A DNA stretch of 64,000 nt, from positions 52,873,257 to 52,937,256 of the forward strand of contig OZ023273.1 of NCBI GenBank assembly GCA_964007475.1, in the 5' to 3' direction. Positions 1-14,330 of the stretch are shown in pieces (position 1 is the first letter of the stretch; each line of letters begins with the position of its first letter). This DNA is from Hybos culiciformis (taxonomy: Eukaryota > Arthropoda > Insecta > Diptera > Hybotidae). The position numbers and the translations under genes were made by a program. The notes below the pieces were generated by a model. The model saw only the letters and a list, made by a program, of their open reading frames with translations. It was not told the origin of the DNA and did not search any database.

Positions 1-483
1 TACATTACACAACATTATAAATAATAACATTTAAACCAAAATCCCCCATTGAATTTTCATTTATTATTTAACACCGCTCACATATAGGAATTAAATAAAT
101 ATAATGTTCCCATAAGGTAATGAAAAATTCTAGTCAATTTATTTTTTACTATATAAATTTTTTTCACGTTATTTGACGTCGTGTATACATATCCGCTTGA
201 TTATTATTGATAAATAATTCGATTTTAAAATCAATTCCTTGAACAGGCAAAATTTTGAACATTTTTTTTCTACCAAAATATTATTATTTACATAAAATTT
301 TCTTATCATACATTATATTCGTAATAAATTACAAAATTCATGTATTGTGTATATTGTATGATTCTTTAATCAAAATAATTTTTCCAAGAAATAATTTTCT
401 AAATTTTTTGATGACGCTCTTCTTGGGTTATATGTTTTCGTTCTGATTACAAATTAAAGTCAATTATTATATTTGTTTTTCAG
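1..483. other. Intron or upstream flank of the receptor gene
   Basis: No coding exon is recognisable here. The stretch ends in a pyrimidine-rich tract and an AG at 482-483 that fits the splice acceptor of the next exon, so it is read as the 3' part of an intron. An open frame at 255-446 is rich in Phe, Ile and Tyr, as AT-rich non-coding DNA gives by chance. Confidence 0.55.
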
Positions 484-3400
484 GAAAATTCGTAAGGAAA
501 AGGAAACTATATGCAAATCATTATATCATAGATTATTAGAATATCCAGAGTGTCAAGAAATTCTTGGTATACCTGTGTATCACCCATTATTTGATGGTAA
601 TGAACTGCCAATACCGTACGATGAATCTAGATTATTTCAATTTAGAAATGATTCAAATTCCACATTTGATTTATATGGTAATGGTACTGAGGTAACACAA
701 GATGGTCCAACACCAGTCTTACCACCATTTGAACTATGGCAAACAATTTTAATAGCAATTTGCTTGGCAATTTGCATAATTTTAACTGTAGGTGGAAATA
801 TTTTAGTATTATTGGCATTTATAGTTGATCGCAGCATAAGACAGCCTAGCAATTATTTTATAGCATCGTTAGCTGCTACAGACATGCTCATTGGTACGTC
901 AGAAGTTTCAAATTTACATTTCATAAAATTCTTATCTTATATTGTATTCGTACATATAACATATTCAAAAAAGTTTTTATTTTGTCTATAAACTTTTAAT
1001 ATTAATAATATTCCAGTTCCTAATTATAAAAATAAATTATTAATTTTTCTTACAGGTACAGTTTCAATGCCTTTTTACACTGTCTACGTATTAATGGGTT
1101 ATTGGGATTTAGGACCATTATTATGTGATCTGTGGCTTTCTGTAGATTATACAGTGTGTTTGGTATCACAATATACAGTTTTATTAATAACAATAGATCG
1201 ATTTTGTTCTGTGAAAATAGCTGCAAAATATCGAAGTTGGCGTACCAAACGCAAAGTAATATGGATGGTAACCATTACATGGATTATTCCAGCCTTATTA
1301 TTTTTCATTTCAATATTTGGTTGGGAACATTTCACTGGGAAGCGAGACTTACAGCCTGGTCAATGTGCTGTACAATTCTTAAAAGACCCTGTTTTCAATA
1401 CTGCTCTTATTATAGGTTATTACTGGACAACTCTTGTAGTTCTTTTTATATTATATGGAGGTATTTATAAGACTGCTTACGATATGCAAAAGCGTAGTGA
1501 GGCTAAGCAACGTAAAATGCAATCAATGGTTGCTTTAAGCGCCGGAGCAATGAGTGGAATGGCTGGAAGAGCGGCTGGTATAGGTATAGAAAAGCAAAAT
1601 AATGAAAAAACTGATAATCAAAAACAAAAAAATTTCACAGCTCAAGTATCAACAACAATTCCTCCTTCAAACGTTACTTCTTCATCTTCCTCTAATCAAT
1701 TAAATGAACCAGCAATTGAAAAGAAGGATGATCGAAAAATTTCTAGCGCTTGTAAATTGGATGATAAAACAACATCTGACAATAAGCACAAAGGTCAACA
1801 ACAAGAAGGTGATAAAAGTGAGGAACGTAGCAGTAGCCCAGCATTCGACTCCGATGACGAAAGTTCAGTAAATCAAATTCAAAAGGAGCAAGAGAAACTT
1901 CAGAAGCAACAAATCCAAATGATCCGCAAACGTTCTTCAATTGGTTTAGTATTTGGAGCTCAAGCAGCTCTAATGGCAACTAGAAGTAGTAATGGTAATA
2001 TTAACCCCAAATCCCATGAAAACTCCTTTGACAGTCTTACAACAATCGTACAGCAACATAAGTCATCCATTGCAAGTTTGTCACCCAAATCACCGTGTTA
2101 TAGTCGTAAGGTTTCTGATGCCACTCCATTGTCCCTAATCCAGGAACAAAGTATTTTAGATTCCGATAACCCTAGTCAAATGGAAGAGCCCCAAGTTTCA
2201 CCCCTAAAACCAACACCAATCCAATCACCTATTTCACCACAAGATATTGAACCACCAAAGACCCCATTACCATCTCAAAGGATAATTGCCGATGATACAA
2301 CTATTAAGATCGGCAGTAGTAGTAATATTCATTACGCACCAGCAATTTTACCACCACCTGCTGGTTTTCAAGGTACACCAGAGGCATCAAGCTCAGAAAG
2401 TCTACCGTCAAAATCAGAACGATTAGGCCGTAGTACATACAGTGATTTAACTATGACATATGATATTCTAGGTGGAATGGATGGAGCCGATTTAAGATTT
2501 ATGGATGAAAGTTCTATAGTTATGCAATCACCCAATAATGAAGCACCAAGTGGAAACATAAATTTTCCTCAAACAAAGACTGCAAGTGGTCACTCCGTTG
2601 CCACAAATCCTACCCTATTGCAAAAAGCCCTTATACGTGCCACCTCAAAGTCCCAACCCCCAAAAGTATTATTAAATCAAACTGATATTCAAGTCAATTG
2701 TTTAACAAATACAGAGCTTAAAACACATCCATCTCATAATTCTCAAAAATCATCAACAGCACAATTACAATCATCATCAGCACAACTGCAATCATCAATA
2801 AAACAACAACAATCGTCACTAGCACAACAACAATCATCTTTACAAGTATCATCATCTCAACAACAAACCGATCGAACGCAACAATGTTTAAATAAATTTG
2901 ATACTACTGTTAGCTTAACTGATTTTAATTGTGAAAAACCGATTACGACAATTGTTCTTGATACACAGCCACTTACTTCTAATTTAGATGAGATCAAACC
3001 GAATGACAATTCATCAAACCAGACAATAACTAAAACTAATGATGAGGACACCACAAACGGTATAGCTACCAATGTTGTAACAAATTCAGCGAATAGTTCA
3101 GCATCTACACAATCAAATCAGCTACTACAAAAATCACACACAGAAAGAAAAGAATCAACACGACGAGATTTCATTAGATCAATAGGCAAGCGATTAAAAG
3201 GTAAAAAGAAAATTCCTTTAGGAATTGGAAGACAAAAATCAAAATCAGAAAATCGCGCCCGCAAAGCATTTAGGACAATATCATTTATATTAGGGGCTTT
3301 TGTTGCATGCTGGACACCATATCATGTTCTAGCATTAGTAGAGGGTTTTTGTTCAGATCCACCTTGCACTAATGAACATTTATATATGTTCTCTTATTTT

Positions 3401-3508
3401 TTATGTTATGCTAACAGTCCAATGAATCCATTTTGTTATGCACTAGCGAATCAACAATTCAAAAGAACTTTTACAAGAATTCTAAAAGGTGATCTTCATA
3501 TGACATAA
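484..3508 (+). CDS. mAChR-B: Muscarinic acetylcholine receptor, type B (gar-2-like), 3' part
   Basis: G-protein-coupled receptor for acetylcholine at the plasma membrane, mainly neuronal. Two exons are visible, 484-893 and 1056-3508, joined in phase 1 (intron 894-1055). They encode 953 residues; the 5' exon(s) lie off the window. In order: an extracellular tail with N-glycosylation sites (NDSNST, NGT), TM1 with GGNILV, TM2 LAATD, TM3 VDYTV with the amine-binding Asp at 1145-1147, DRF in place of DRY, TM4-TM5, a third cytoplasmic loop of about 590 residues rich in Ser/Gln (runs of QSS near 2750-2870), TM6 CWTPYHV and TM7 NPFCY. The loop start ([15 protein letters not shown]) and the WTPYH motif are what I recall of insect type B receptors; type A has WTPYN. 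His at 3323-3325 replaces the Asn that binds atropine in classical muscarinic receptors, which agrees with the reported muscarine and atropine insensitivity of type B. Confidence 0.9.
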
Positions 3509-6500
3509 TTATCATTCAGTGATCTGCAAAATTATATGATAAAATTAGGCATGCAAGCTATTATAAATTTATGACGAAGCCTTTTAATTATTTATAAAAT
3601 TGCCTTATTAACAATTCAAATTATAACAAAATTCAAATCGTCAAATTAAAAAAAAATATATACATATAAAATATGATTAAAAATTTTATTCAGACTCAAA
3701 TAAAATTGATTTGAAACTTTTGAGTAAAGCTTGTCAACAATGTTAACCCATTGGTTCTCAAATATCATACTTTTTGTTTTTTTCTTTTTTCCTTAAAATT
3801 TTTTTTAAAACGTTTTATAATTTTTAATCATGATTATTGTAAAAAAATAAAAATTCTTGTCTCAGTTGTCATTTTTTTAAAAAATTTTGTATTTTTAATA
3901 GAACAAATTAATTCAACCTTTAGTTCATAAGAAACCTCAAAGAAAAAATCCCAGTGAATTATAGTAAGTGACTTGCATGTCTAAAGCCAAATTTATTTTG
4001 TTATATGTATATCTATAATACATATTATTTTTTTTATCTGATTATTTGTAAATTTAACAAAAGAAACACATATCCATGTCCCTTCAATATTTTAAAAAAA
4101 ATATTTATATCTATTCCTTCTAATATATATGTTTAAGATACCTACATAATTTATGTATGTACGCATAACATACTTATCTCTTCAAAAAATTATTCGCATG
4201 TATAGAAAATTATTATTATTAACAATATAATGAAAAGGATCCATTTAGCCATTAGTACTGGCTGAAAATTACATCTTGCTTTTGAATAAGATAACAATCA
4301 AACTATTTTTTAAGTTAAATAAATTTAAAAAATTTAAAAAAAAAAAAAAAATAAGTCCAGGTAAAGTCTGTTTATGTCACAACCTAGTGGCTATCAAAAA
4401 CTTTAATTCCCTTCCTTTCAAAAATATTCAGTTCTTTCTTCAAAGCACAAAATAAATTATTTTATTACAAAATACGAAGACAAAAGAAAGCCAATAATAA
4501 TGCGACGCAAATATATATATATTTTTTTTTTGGGGTATGGCATTTATTTATTTCGCCATATAGTTCAAATCAATTTGAATTGGCAATCAAATTGGAATTT
4601 CTAATTACGTAAGAAAGAATGTTCATTATTAATTAAACATCTAAGTTTATATATTCGACGAATATGGAAATATTTGCAAAATCTTAATCTAACCCATATA
4701 GAAAATAAAATTGTGTCCGAGGGTTTACTATACGGTAAAAAAATATATGTCTACGTTATATTCGGACAAATTTATTTTTTTTCTAACGTTATTTTTTTTT
4801 TTTTTGAATAACATATTATATAAAAAAATATAATAATAATAATAATAATCAATATTGATTGGCAAGGATAATACATATTGTGCCTTTTTCAATATCTAAA
4901 AAAAAAAAAAATTCTTTAATACATACTTTAAACAAAATCTCATGAAAATTTTATAAACTTTGAGAAAAATAAACAAAAAAAAAATGAAGACTTCTATTTT
5001 TTTTTTCTTAAACTTCTTCTTTTTCTTAAACTTTTTGAATTAAATTTTAATTTGGAAAATAGAAAAACGAATTAAAAAAAACTCTTATGTGTGTATGACA
5101 TGTTAACTAAACTGTCAAAAATAATTTACATTTGCCATAAAATATATCAATTTTATGATGAACAAAAATTTCTTTGTTGTTTGTTGAATATTTGTTGATA
5201 TTATCGTTAAAAAAAAAGAAATTTGCTATAAAAAATTGAATGTTATCACAACTTTAATGTTAATCTCATTTGCAATAATAGCCTTCTGACCTTCTTGAGA
5301 ACATTATTATACATATGTTATCACAAAAAAAAAATAAATAAATAAAAACCCATAAAGATAACCACATTCGAAAAATAAAATGTATTTCGTGTTTCAGTTT
5401 TACAAAAATTTATATTACATATTTCACATTCTGCACCACCGCAATTATATGAATCCAATTTTTTATTGAATAAATTATTTGTTTATTTGTTTATGTTATT
5501 ATTATCTTATATGCATGCACAAAATTTATAGCATCAATTTTTCTTTGAATAAATTATTTGTTTATATACATGTATGTTATTTTGCTCCTTTTAGAATAAT
5601 GAAAAAATTAATGAAGGAATGAATGAAAATAAATTTTTGTAAATATATGAAATAGGTACCTAACCTTTAAAAAATTCCCAACATCACATCACAATAAAAC
5701 TCAAATAAATTATGTTCTTTTATTAAGTATTTTGAATTTATTTTCTGAAGAACGCATAATAAAAATTAATTCTTTGAAAAATTTCATTGTCATATTATTT
5801 GTAAAACATAAGTTGTGAAATTTAGAAACAAAAAATGCATTTTCTTTAGTTAAAAGTTAAAATAAACAATGCAATCATAAACATACTTCAAAATCATATT
5901 AGAAATGATATTTTTTTCATATTGTTTTTAATGTATATTCGAACAATTTAAATTTTAAAGTTTAAGTAATAAATATAATAACTTTTCTTTTCATATCATG
6001 AAAAATTAACTTTTTTCATTCATTTTAAAACACTTTATTTTTTTTTCTAAATTTAGAATGTACTATGCAACGTACATTCATATGTAATTTCATATACAAT
6101 GTAAATGAAAAAAATGATTTTATTTTAAAATAAACAAAAATGATATAAAAATCCTTTAGTGCTTGAAATAATTCCGTTAATATAAACACCATTAATACAT
6201 ATATGTATGTATATGTATCTGCGTTTTTACATTTTTTATTACATAAAGCAAACCATTAATATTAAAATTCCCACAATTCATAATTTTCGCTAAATCTAAT
6301 TCAATATAATTTTGTTTCAAATTCAAATTATTAAATTCAAAAATAAAAACAGTCCAAACTTTTCAGAAATAAATAATTACTGACATACAACTACAACTTT
6401 GATTTTATAATGAAAATTTTTCTAACAACTAATAAGAAAATGTACTGAATATGTATAAAGTAAGGTAAGGAACTTAGAGTCTTTAATTTTCTGTAACCAT

Positions 6501-9500
6501 TTCCCAATTATCTAATTAATGTCCTTTAAAAACTATTAAAACAAATACTATCATTTTAATCATAGCAATTAAGATCTTCACAAAAAATTGTTGATTATTT
6601 CAAATGCGTAGTAGTTGTAATTGTTTGGAAAAAAAATTAAGCAAATAATTGTTTAACTACAATCAAACTCAAATAATTCATTTAATAAACTATTCTTGAT
6701 AAGGAATTAATTTAAAACGTTTCAAGTTTTGCATTGCAATCCATTATCATGGATTTTTATAAGAGATTTAACTTAAAGAACATTGTATGCCTGTTGTTTT
6801 AACTTAGTTTCAGTTTTCAACATGTGTAGATTAAAAATTTATGATTTTATATTAGGTTCTAAAAAAAAGAATCATATACTGTATATGGTATATGTATTAT
6901 AAATGAAATATACTGTCTCCTGTGTAATTTTAGCGAAAAATTCACTCTTAAATATTAACTACTGGAAATATTTTGTAGAATTTAAACGTACATATTTTTT
7001 TTTTTTTTTAATTCCGCTCCTTTTAATTTAAGCAGAGTAATGTTTTTAAAATGATCAATATAATCATATAACTTCACTGAAAAACAAATCACTCAATCAC
7101 TTGTCGGTAAACTGAAACTATAAGAATGATAGATTTTAGTTTGATTTTAAAGTGTTAAATTCTTAATGCAGAAATATCTAAATCTGTAACAGGATTACAA
7201 AAAAAAAATAATTAGTTTATTTTATGAACTTCTTTTATGTCAATTGTCAATAACAGAAACGTAAATTACATACATAAATAAATTTAGAGTGAACAATTTA
7301 TATGCCATTAAAATTGTATTCCCAAATTTACAAAAAAAAAAAAAATTATCTTTTGACTTTTTTATTTTTCGGTAAATTTACTTTTCATAAATTTTTTTTT
7401 GCTTTTTATGAAGTTTTAATCAAAAAATAAATTTAACATGAATAACATTGTGAAAATATGAATAACTAATTACATAATCGTATTAGAATCTTTAACCATA
7501 ATAATATTATAAATACTGGAAAAGTGTAATAAATTTGTTAAATGTGTTATTTTAATTAAAATTAGCGTGTTAAAATTTAATTGACTGAATTTATATTTTA
7601 ATGAACAATTTTTATGTACATATTATGTTTGAATATTATATACATACAGCATCAGTTTTTTTTAATTTTTGAGTAATACAAAGTTCATTTGTTATAATAA
7701 ATTTGGAATTGATAATATTGTGGTATGATGTTGAGATGTTATTTACAAAATTTATCATATAGAATAAAAATCAATGTGAGCTACATAAAATATAAATTTG
7801 ATACTATTCGATAGAGAACCATAACTAACTCCACTTGGATATTCACAACCAATAATTCTTATTCTCAATCTCAATAATTATACCAACATAATTTTATATG
7901 TATATTATCGATAGGTACAAAATTATCATCTTCTTATCTCGAAAGCTTTTAAGCAAATTGTGACTATACCTTAAAAAAAATTTATCTGCATTTTTCTTTT
8001 TGCTTCTTAATGCAATTAAACTACAAATTTATGAAATATTCTTATTGTATATATAATTCATGTACATTAAAAAAAAAAATTATATTTTATAAGCAACCCA
8101 AAAAAGAAAACATATATGTATATCAAATAATTTCTTAAGAATAATTAATTTATCGCAGATAACGTTCTGCGTTTATAACCCTACCACACACACTATACCA
8201 TTGAAATTCCAATTAACTTTCTTTCATTTTTATGAGGGGTAAGACTTCGTATATCTATGTACATTGTGCATAGAGGAGTATGAAAACAAATAATTTCATT
8301 TTACTAATTTGATTTATTTTTTTATTGGCGTATTAATTTTCTAAGGAAATAATTCAAACTTAAGGAAAATAATACAGCATCCATCATAAAATGAACTTAT
8401 ATACTAATATCATTCAGCAACATAAAATCTTGCAATTTGTTTAACATTTTAGTATGATTTTACAACTATCATTCCTTAGAGATAATACATATATATTAAT
8501 ACATATAGTATAGTTTTTTCTTGAATTCCCGTATAAAAAAAAATCATTTACAATTTTACAATAAAAATTATATAAATATTTTTTACTAATTTCGATATTG
8601 ATATGAGTTGAATTTTCTTTAAATTATAATGCAATATGGTTTATGGATTTATAAAATATTTATAAATAAAATCCCCTAATAGACCAGATTATTATTATTT
8701 TTGAATTGAACTTCGAACTGAAACTGCTTAGCGTAGATCTGTTTAGAACAATTATTTTATTTTATGCATTATAGTAATTATTGAAAATATTACGGAATGT
8801 TAAATTATCCGTTAATTTTAGGAGATGAATATGGCCAGAATAATACTTATGTTTTTTTGTCAAACTTTAGCCGAAATAAAACGATGTTATAATGGATTTT
8901 ATTAAGAATTTGAAGTAATTTGTACCTAGACTATCTGCGGGTTTCTCTAAAATTATAATTAAAAAGTATGCAAGGATTTTTCTAACCTAAAAAAATTGTT
9001 TTTTGTTTCCAGTTCCTATTTCTTGCTTATCGGTATATGGTAGGAAAATATTCTGTCAATTCTGTATTATTTAAATACCAATTTTTTCACTTTTAGAAAT
9101 GTTCTTTAGCTATTAAACAATCTGTTTCGTCCTTTAAATCCTTATGTCATATTTTTGATTCTTAAAATTAACAACACGAACCAAGAATACATATATGACA
9201 ATTCATAAAACTTATATTCTGTTAAATTTGTTAAGCAAAAATTAAAGTAACCTTAAAAAAAAAAACTGAAGAGAAATTTCATTTCAAATAAATTTGTCAT
9301 ATGAAAAATTAAATAAACCAACAAAATCAATTTCTCCATTAAAAAAAGATACATTAATATTATTTTAAAGAGGAGCAAGAATATAAATTGAATTTCAATA
9401 AAATTGTAAAACATTAATAGTTTAATTATAAAAGTAGGTAAACACTTACTTATAATATTATTTAATAAAACCAATAAATAGACAATAATTAGAAATAAAT

Positions 9501-12500
9501 TATATTGAATATGAAAATATATAAATTATAAATATATATACAATACGTATGTAAAACATTAAAATAAATATATAAAATTCTATAATAATTAAAATATTTC
9601 AATGTATTTACCAAACATATTTGTAGCTATATGTATAAGAATTAGAAAAATTTAAAATTTTGCAAATCAAAAATGAAATTATAGGAAAAATTTAGGAGAA
9701 AAACATACAAAAATATAAACATTATTATAAATATAAATAGTATACATATATATAATAATATCTATATACATAAAAAATATTTAAATTATATTGAAAAAAA
9801 AAACTAATTCATAGTATTTTAAGTAGCACTTGATTTTAAAGAAAAACAGAGAATTAATTTTTCCATTGACATTGTTTAAGAAAAAAGATAGTTTGTTTAT
9901 ACATATGATTTATTTATACATCTTCTAGTTTTTAACAATTCGAATGATTTTATTTTGTTTTTATTTTCCTTATTTTTAATTCATAGATTAAAATTATTAC
10001 TAAAAGTTTTTCAACAATTTGTCCTTATGTATGTACATTACAATAGTAGATATATATAGTACATAATTATTTGTATATAATTTCAATATTGTTCAATATT
10101 ATTACAAATATCAAATATTCTTATTCTACATTGAGATTCTGTTTTATGAATTGTGTTCACTATTTGTTCAAGTATTAAAACAATATTAGATTTTGTACGT
10201 ACTTTGTTCACTTGATGAAAAATAAACAGGAAGAAGACAAAATTATCAAACTTCAAATTTCTCAACATAAATTTGATATGTATTGTATATGTATATACAG
10301 CAAGGATGGTTTTTAAGTTATTCTACTTTTAATCTTATTAAAGCTTTAATTTTATTTTCATCATAAAATAAAAATTATTGAAAAATTTATCAAATTAAAA
10401 TAATAAAAAAAAAAGATGAATAGTAAAATGTTTAAAAATAATAATATTATGTTTTTAAGAAATGTGCAAGAGTACAATATTGTTAGAATAATGTATTTAA
10501 GAATGTTTTTTTCTAATTTAATCAAAATAATAATATAATAATACAACAATAATAATAATAATTATAATAATACAACAATAATAGTCATAAAATGATAAAT
10601 TATTCTTTTACGTTATAAATTTATCATTTAGATAAATTTAATTGAAAAAATAAAAATAAAAATTTTCAAAACTTATAAATGACTTATCGAATACAATTTT
10701 TCACCGCGCTGAAATGAGCCCCATTGAGGTTTAAAATTGCTTTCGATATTTCATTCAAAATTTTAAGTTTGTTTATTTTTTAAATATATCACAACTTTAG
10801 AAAAACTTGTGGATTTTCCGCTCTGTCAAAAAATCCTAAAAAATTTGTAATATTTGTTGAAAGTATAAAAGTAAAAAAAAATTACTACAACCAAGGTTTT
10901 ACTTAATAATTCTCCGGTCGGACTTTTACTTGCAATCGTATTATTCTGGCAAAATAGCTCATAAAAAACTTGTTGGTCAAACGAATTTTTAATTCGAAAA
11001 CATTTTTAACCGAAAAACACCACTTTTCTATAAACTTCGCAGTTGATTGTTTTTCTATTAAATGAAATAGTTGTTTGGAAGTAGAATAATTTGTTATAGT
11101 CAAAAAGAAATCAGTACAAATGTATAGTTAAATCTTATGTGATCAAGTTTAAGTGAAGTCAACTAAATCAATTGTTATTTTATATCATTTACATTTTTAT
11201 CCTCATTATATATAGAAAGAAGTACTGTTAAAATTTATTAATTTTTTTATGAAAATGATGTGTACATAATACATATATACATGGAAGTTACAAGATTTTA
11301 AAAACTTTGAAAAAACTTTGGTTTTTTTACATGACATACGATATATGATAATAATATAATATCATTTAGACCAGTTTATGTTCAAATTATGGCTTGTAAT
11401 ATTGTTCCTTTTAAACCAGCATATAAATAAATTAAAAATGTTGATCTCAATCCAGGCCAACAACAAGCCATTAAAAATAATTGGCAAATGTTGCCGCCAT
11501 TCATAATGTTATTATTAGTTGAGATATAAAACTAAACACGCACATATATATAGTCCATTTTGAACTATACTATGAAACATTTTATAATATGCAATTAATA
11601 ATAATATAAGAGATAATTACATTAGCTCTGCTCAATAATTATATTCAATATTTAATGAAGCGGAAAACCATCCTATGTTTTTTTATTCTGTTTTATATTA
11701 AATGAATTTTTAAAATTGTGATAAAACCTCTTACACATAATCGTATATTTTTATTATCTATAATAAGAAAAAAAAAACTTTTTAACTTCATCCCAGCACA
11801 AAATTCTCAAAATTTTGTAAAATTATTCATAAACTATTAAATGAAAATAAAAATTTTTCGTTTTCTATTTGACACAAAACATATCCTAGTACCTACCTAT
11901 TTTTTACAAAATTTAAATTTACACAAAAAACAATAAATTAATTTTTGATACCAAGTTAAATAAATATCATATATAAAAAACAAAACACAATAATATATAA
12001 TACAATAATTAATACATTATAGATTCATAAATGTATTAGTTATAATCAAATTTTAATAATCAAATTATATACTCAAATTTGGGAAAAAATATTTAAAAAA
12101 AAAGAAGAAAACATAAATAAACAAATCTAGAAGTGAGCTAAAATACATCAAAGATTTTGGCTTCAAACTTTAACATTTTCAACTCAAATCATGCATATTA
12201 ATAATAAAACATAACATAATAAAACTTGAAAAAAAAAACATAAATACGCTTGTTTAAACATATAACAACAATATCAAAGATATAATTAATAATAACATTT
12301 TTTTTAATTACAAATTAAATTGAATATAAGTAATTAAGATAAATGTAAATAAATTATCACAATTAAATTTATATACACATCTGTATAATACATATATTTA
12401 TTTATATATACATATATATAAATAAAATTGAACTAAAAATAAGTAAATAATAAAATTTATTAAATTAAATATCAAGTACTTTATATTTAGGTTGAATTAC

Positions 12501-13827
12501 TTTCAAATCAATTATAATTGAATTATTTTTTTTCACTGAGAAAAATATTTTTTTTAAACAATAAAATAAAATAATTTTTATTAAAAGCTATTTTTTTATG
12601 ATGAAAATTTATTTTATCATAATATTAATATCACATGAATTTCGGAAATCTAAAATATTCTGTACCTACTTAAAACATTTATTAGATTCTTTTCTATATT
12701 ATATTATATCTTAATTAAAAATCTAAAGCCAAAACTTAACATTAACATACATTAAGTTTTTTAGGTTGGAGAGGAAGCTTGAAGTCTAAAATCAGCTGTG
12801 TTCAAAAGAAAACACTGATGATTGATAAGATCTAAAATTTAATTTTTACAATTGGAATAATTGAAATATAACTGTTTGTGGCAATCAATGTTGCAATTGA
12901 TAAAAAAATTTCTCAGTGAAAATTGAAAATTTATTCAAAATATTATGGTGATGAATTAAAATTAACATACAAATTAAAAATTATTTAAGAAAATATAAAA
13001 ACAAAATGAATTATAATGATGTAAATAGAGAAGAGTAAAATAGAATTTATTTAGGAGAATTAAATTAAAAATTTAAAGAAATAAAATTGAAAAAGTCATA
13101 TGGTATTAAAAGCATAAAACACATCTATTATACAAAAGTTTATAGGAAAAAGTAAATATTATAAAATAAATAAAAAAATGAAATTAAGGAATACTTTAAG
13201 AATTCCCAATGAAGTGATTACAAATAAATGAATTTCAAAAATGAAATATAATTTTGTTTTATTTTTAACTGCCATGAATCGTATTCTTAAAAATCTTTGG
13301 TTGAATGAATTATAAATTATATGTAGTATTAATAGGTTTCACAATTAATTTTAATGAAATTAAATCCTTTTTTAATTATAAAAGAATAATTATAATAGAA
13401 ACAGGGGAAATAGGTACAGATGCAATTTAATCATCACGCAATTTCAGTTTCATTTATTAATTTTTTTAAATGAATTTATTCTATATTTTTGCTTTCCCGA
13501 ATGCGGGTTAATTGTTGTTGATTTAATTTTATTAAATTTAAAATTTAAAACTTACATAACAACCTAAACTTTCAGTACTCTTGATTTGGATTTTATTTAT
13601 TGGTATATTCATTTCATAGTTAATGGGTATGAGGAAAATCAATTGTAAGAAGTTATTTATTTTAATTATTTTAAATATGTTCAATTATTGGATTCAGCTT
13701 TTGGTGGAATCAAGATTTTATTCGCACTTATCCAAATAAAGCTTCCTAATTAGAGTCACATCACTTAAAAGGTGAAATTTTATACCCTAATGCAATGAAC
13801 AAAGTTGCACCAATTTAAGTAATAACT
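3509..13827. other. Gene-free AT-rich region
   Basis: I see no coding exon, tRNA or complete mobile element in about 10.3 kb. The sequence is A/T homopolymer runs, ATA/TTA microsatellite-like stretches and stop-rich frames on both strands. Several AATAAA-type hexamers downstream of 3508 could serve the receptor transcript, but none stands out. A long 3' UTR and regulatory DNA are possible and cannot be seen directly. Confidence 0.6.
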
Positions 13828-13835
13828 GACTAGAA

Positions 13836-14322
13836 CAGAGATTCCCAACCTGGGGTCCATGGACCCCTTGGGGGTACGTTAACCTATTCTGAGAGGTACG
13901 TGGAACTGTTCGTATTGAAAAAAATATATGTATATCCTTTTTACGGCTTACACATAATTTCAAAATCTAATTTTCTTTCCAAAATTTGTGAATTGTGTAT
14001 AATTGTGTATATTTTAAATAAGTATATTAAAACTCATAACGAAATCTTCAAAAAAAATGTTGATGGTATCATTCCTCCAACTTTTAATGTCGATAATTGG
14101 ATTAGAAACGCCTTCACAATTTCATTAGACAAGATTGTTGACTAGACAAGATTGATGCTGGATCAATTTTGGTGCTAACAAAGCGAGGAGTATCTAATCA
14201 CAACGTGCGTTAAAATTCTTTATTCCTTTTGTTATAACCTGTATGCACTCTTTTTAAGGGGTACGTAAAGATTCAAATCATTATCAAGGGGTACAAATAT
14301 TTCAAAAGGTTGGGAACCATTG
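13836..14322. mobile_element. Non-autonomous hAT element with transposase remnant
   Basis: Flanked by a perfect 8-bp duplication GACTAGAA (13828-13835 and 14323-14330). The ends are inverted repeats: left CAGAGATTCCCAACCT and, read inward from the right, CAATGGTTCCCAACCT. CA-starting ends with an 8-bp duplication are the hAT signature. GGGGTAC motifs near both ends (around 13871, 14258 and 14289) add subterminal symmetry. The plus-strand frame ending at 14145 reads DNWIRNAFTISLDK, resembling the WxRNPF-like C-terminal region of ZBED5/SCAND3-like hAT transposases, so this is probably an internally deleted autonomous copy. The element call is firm; the transposase match is from memory of the family. 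Confidence 0.85.
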
Positions 14323-14330
14323 GACTAGAA

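Noticed and set aside
10903..11103. Minus-strand frame with protein-like composition
   Set aside because: 66 codons, no family recognised, no splice partners; cannot be told from chance or a decayed repeat.
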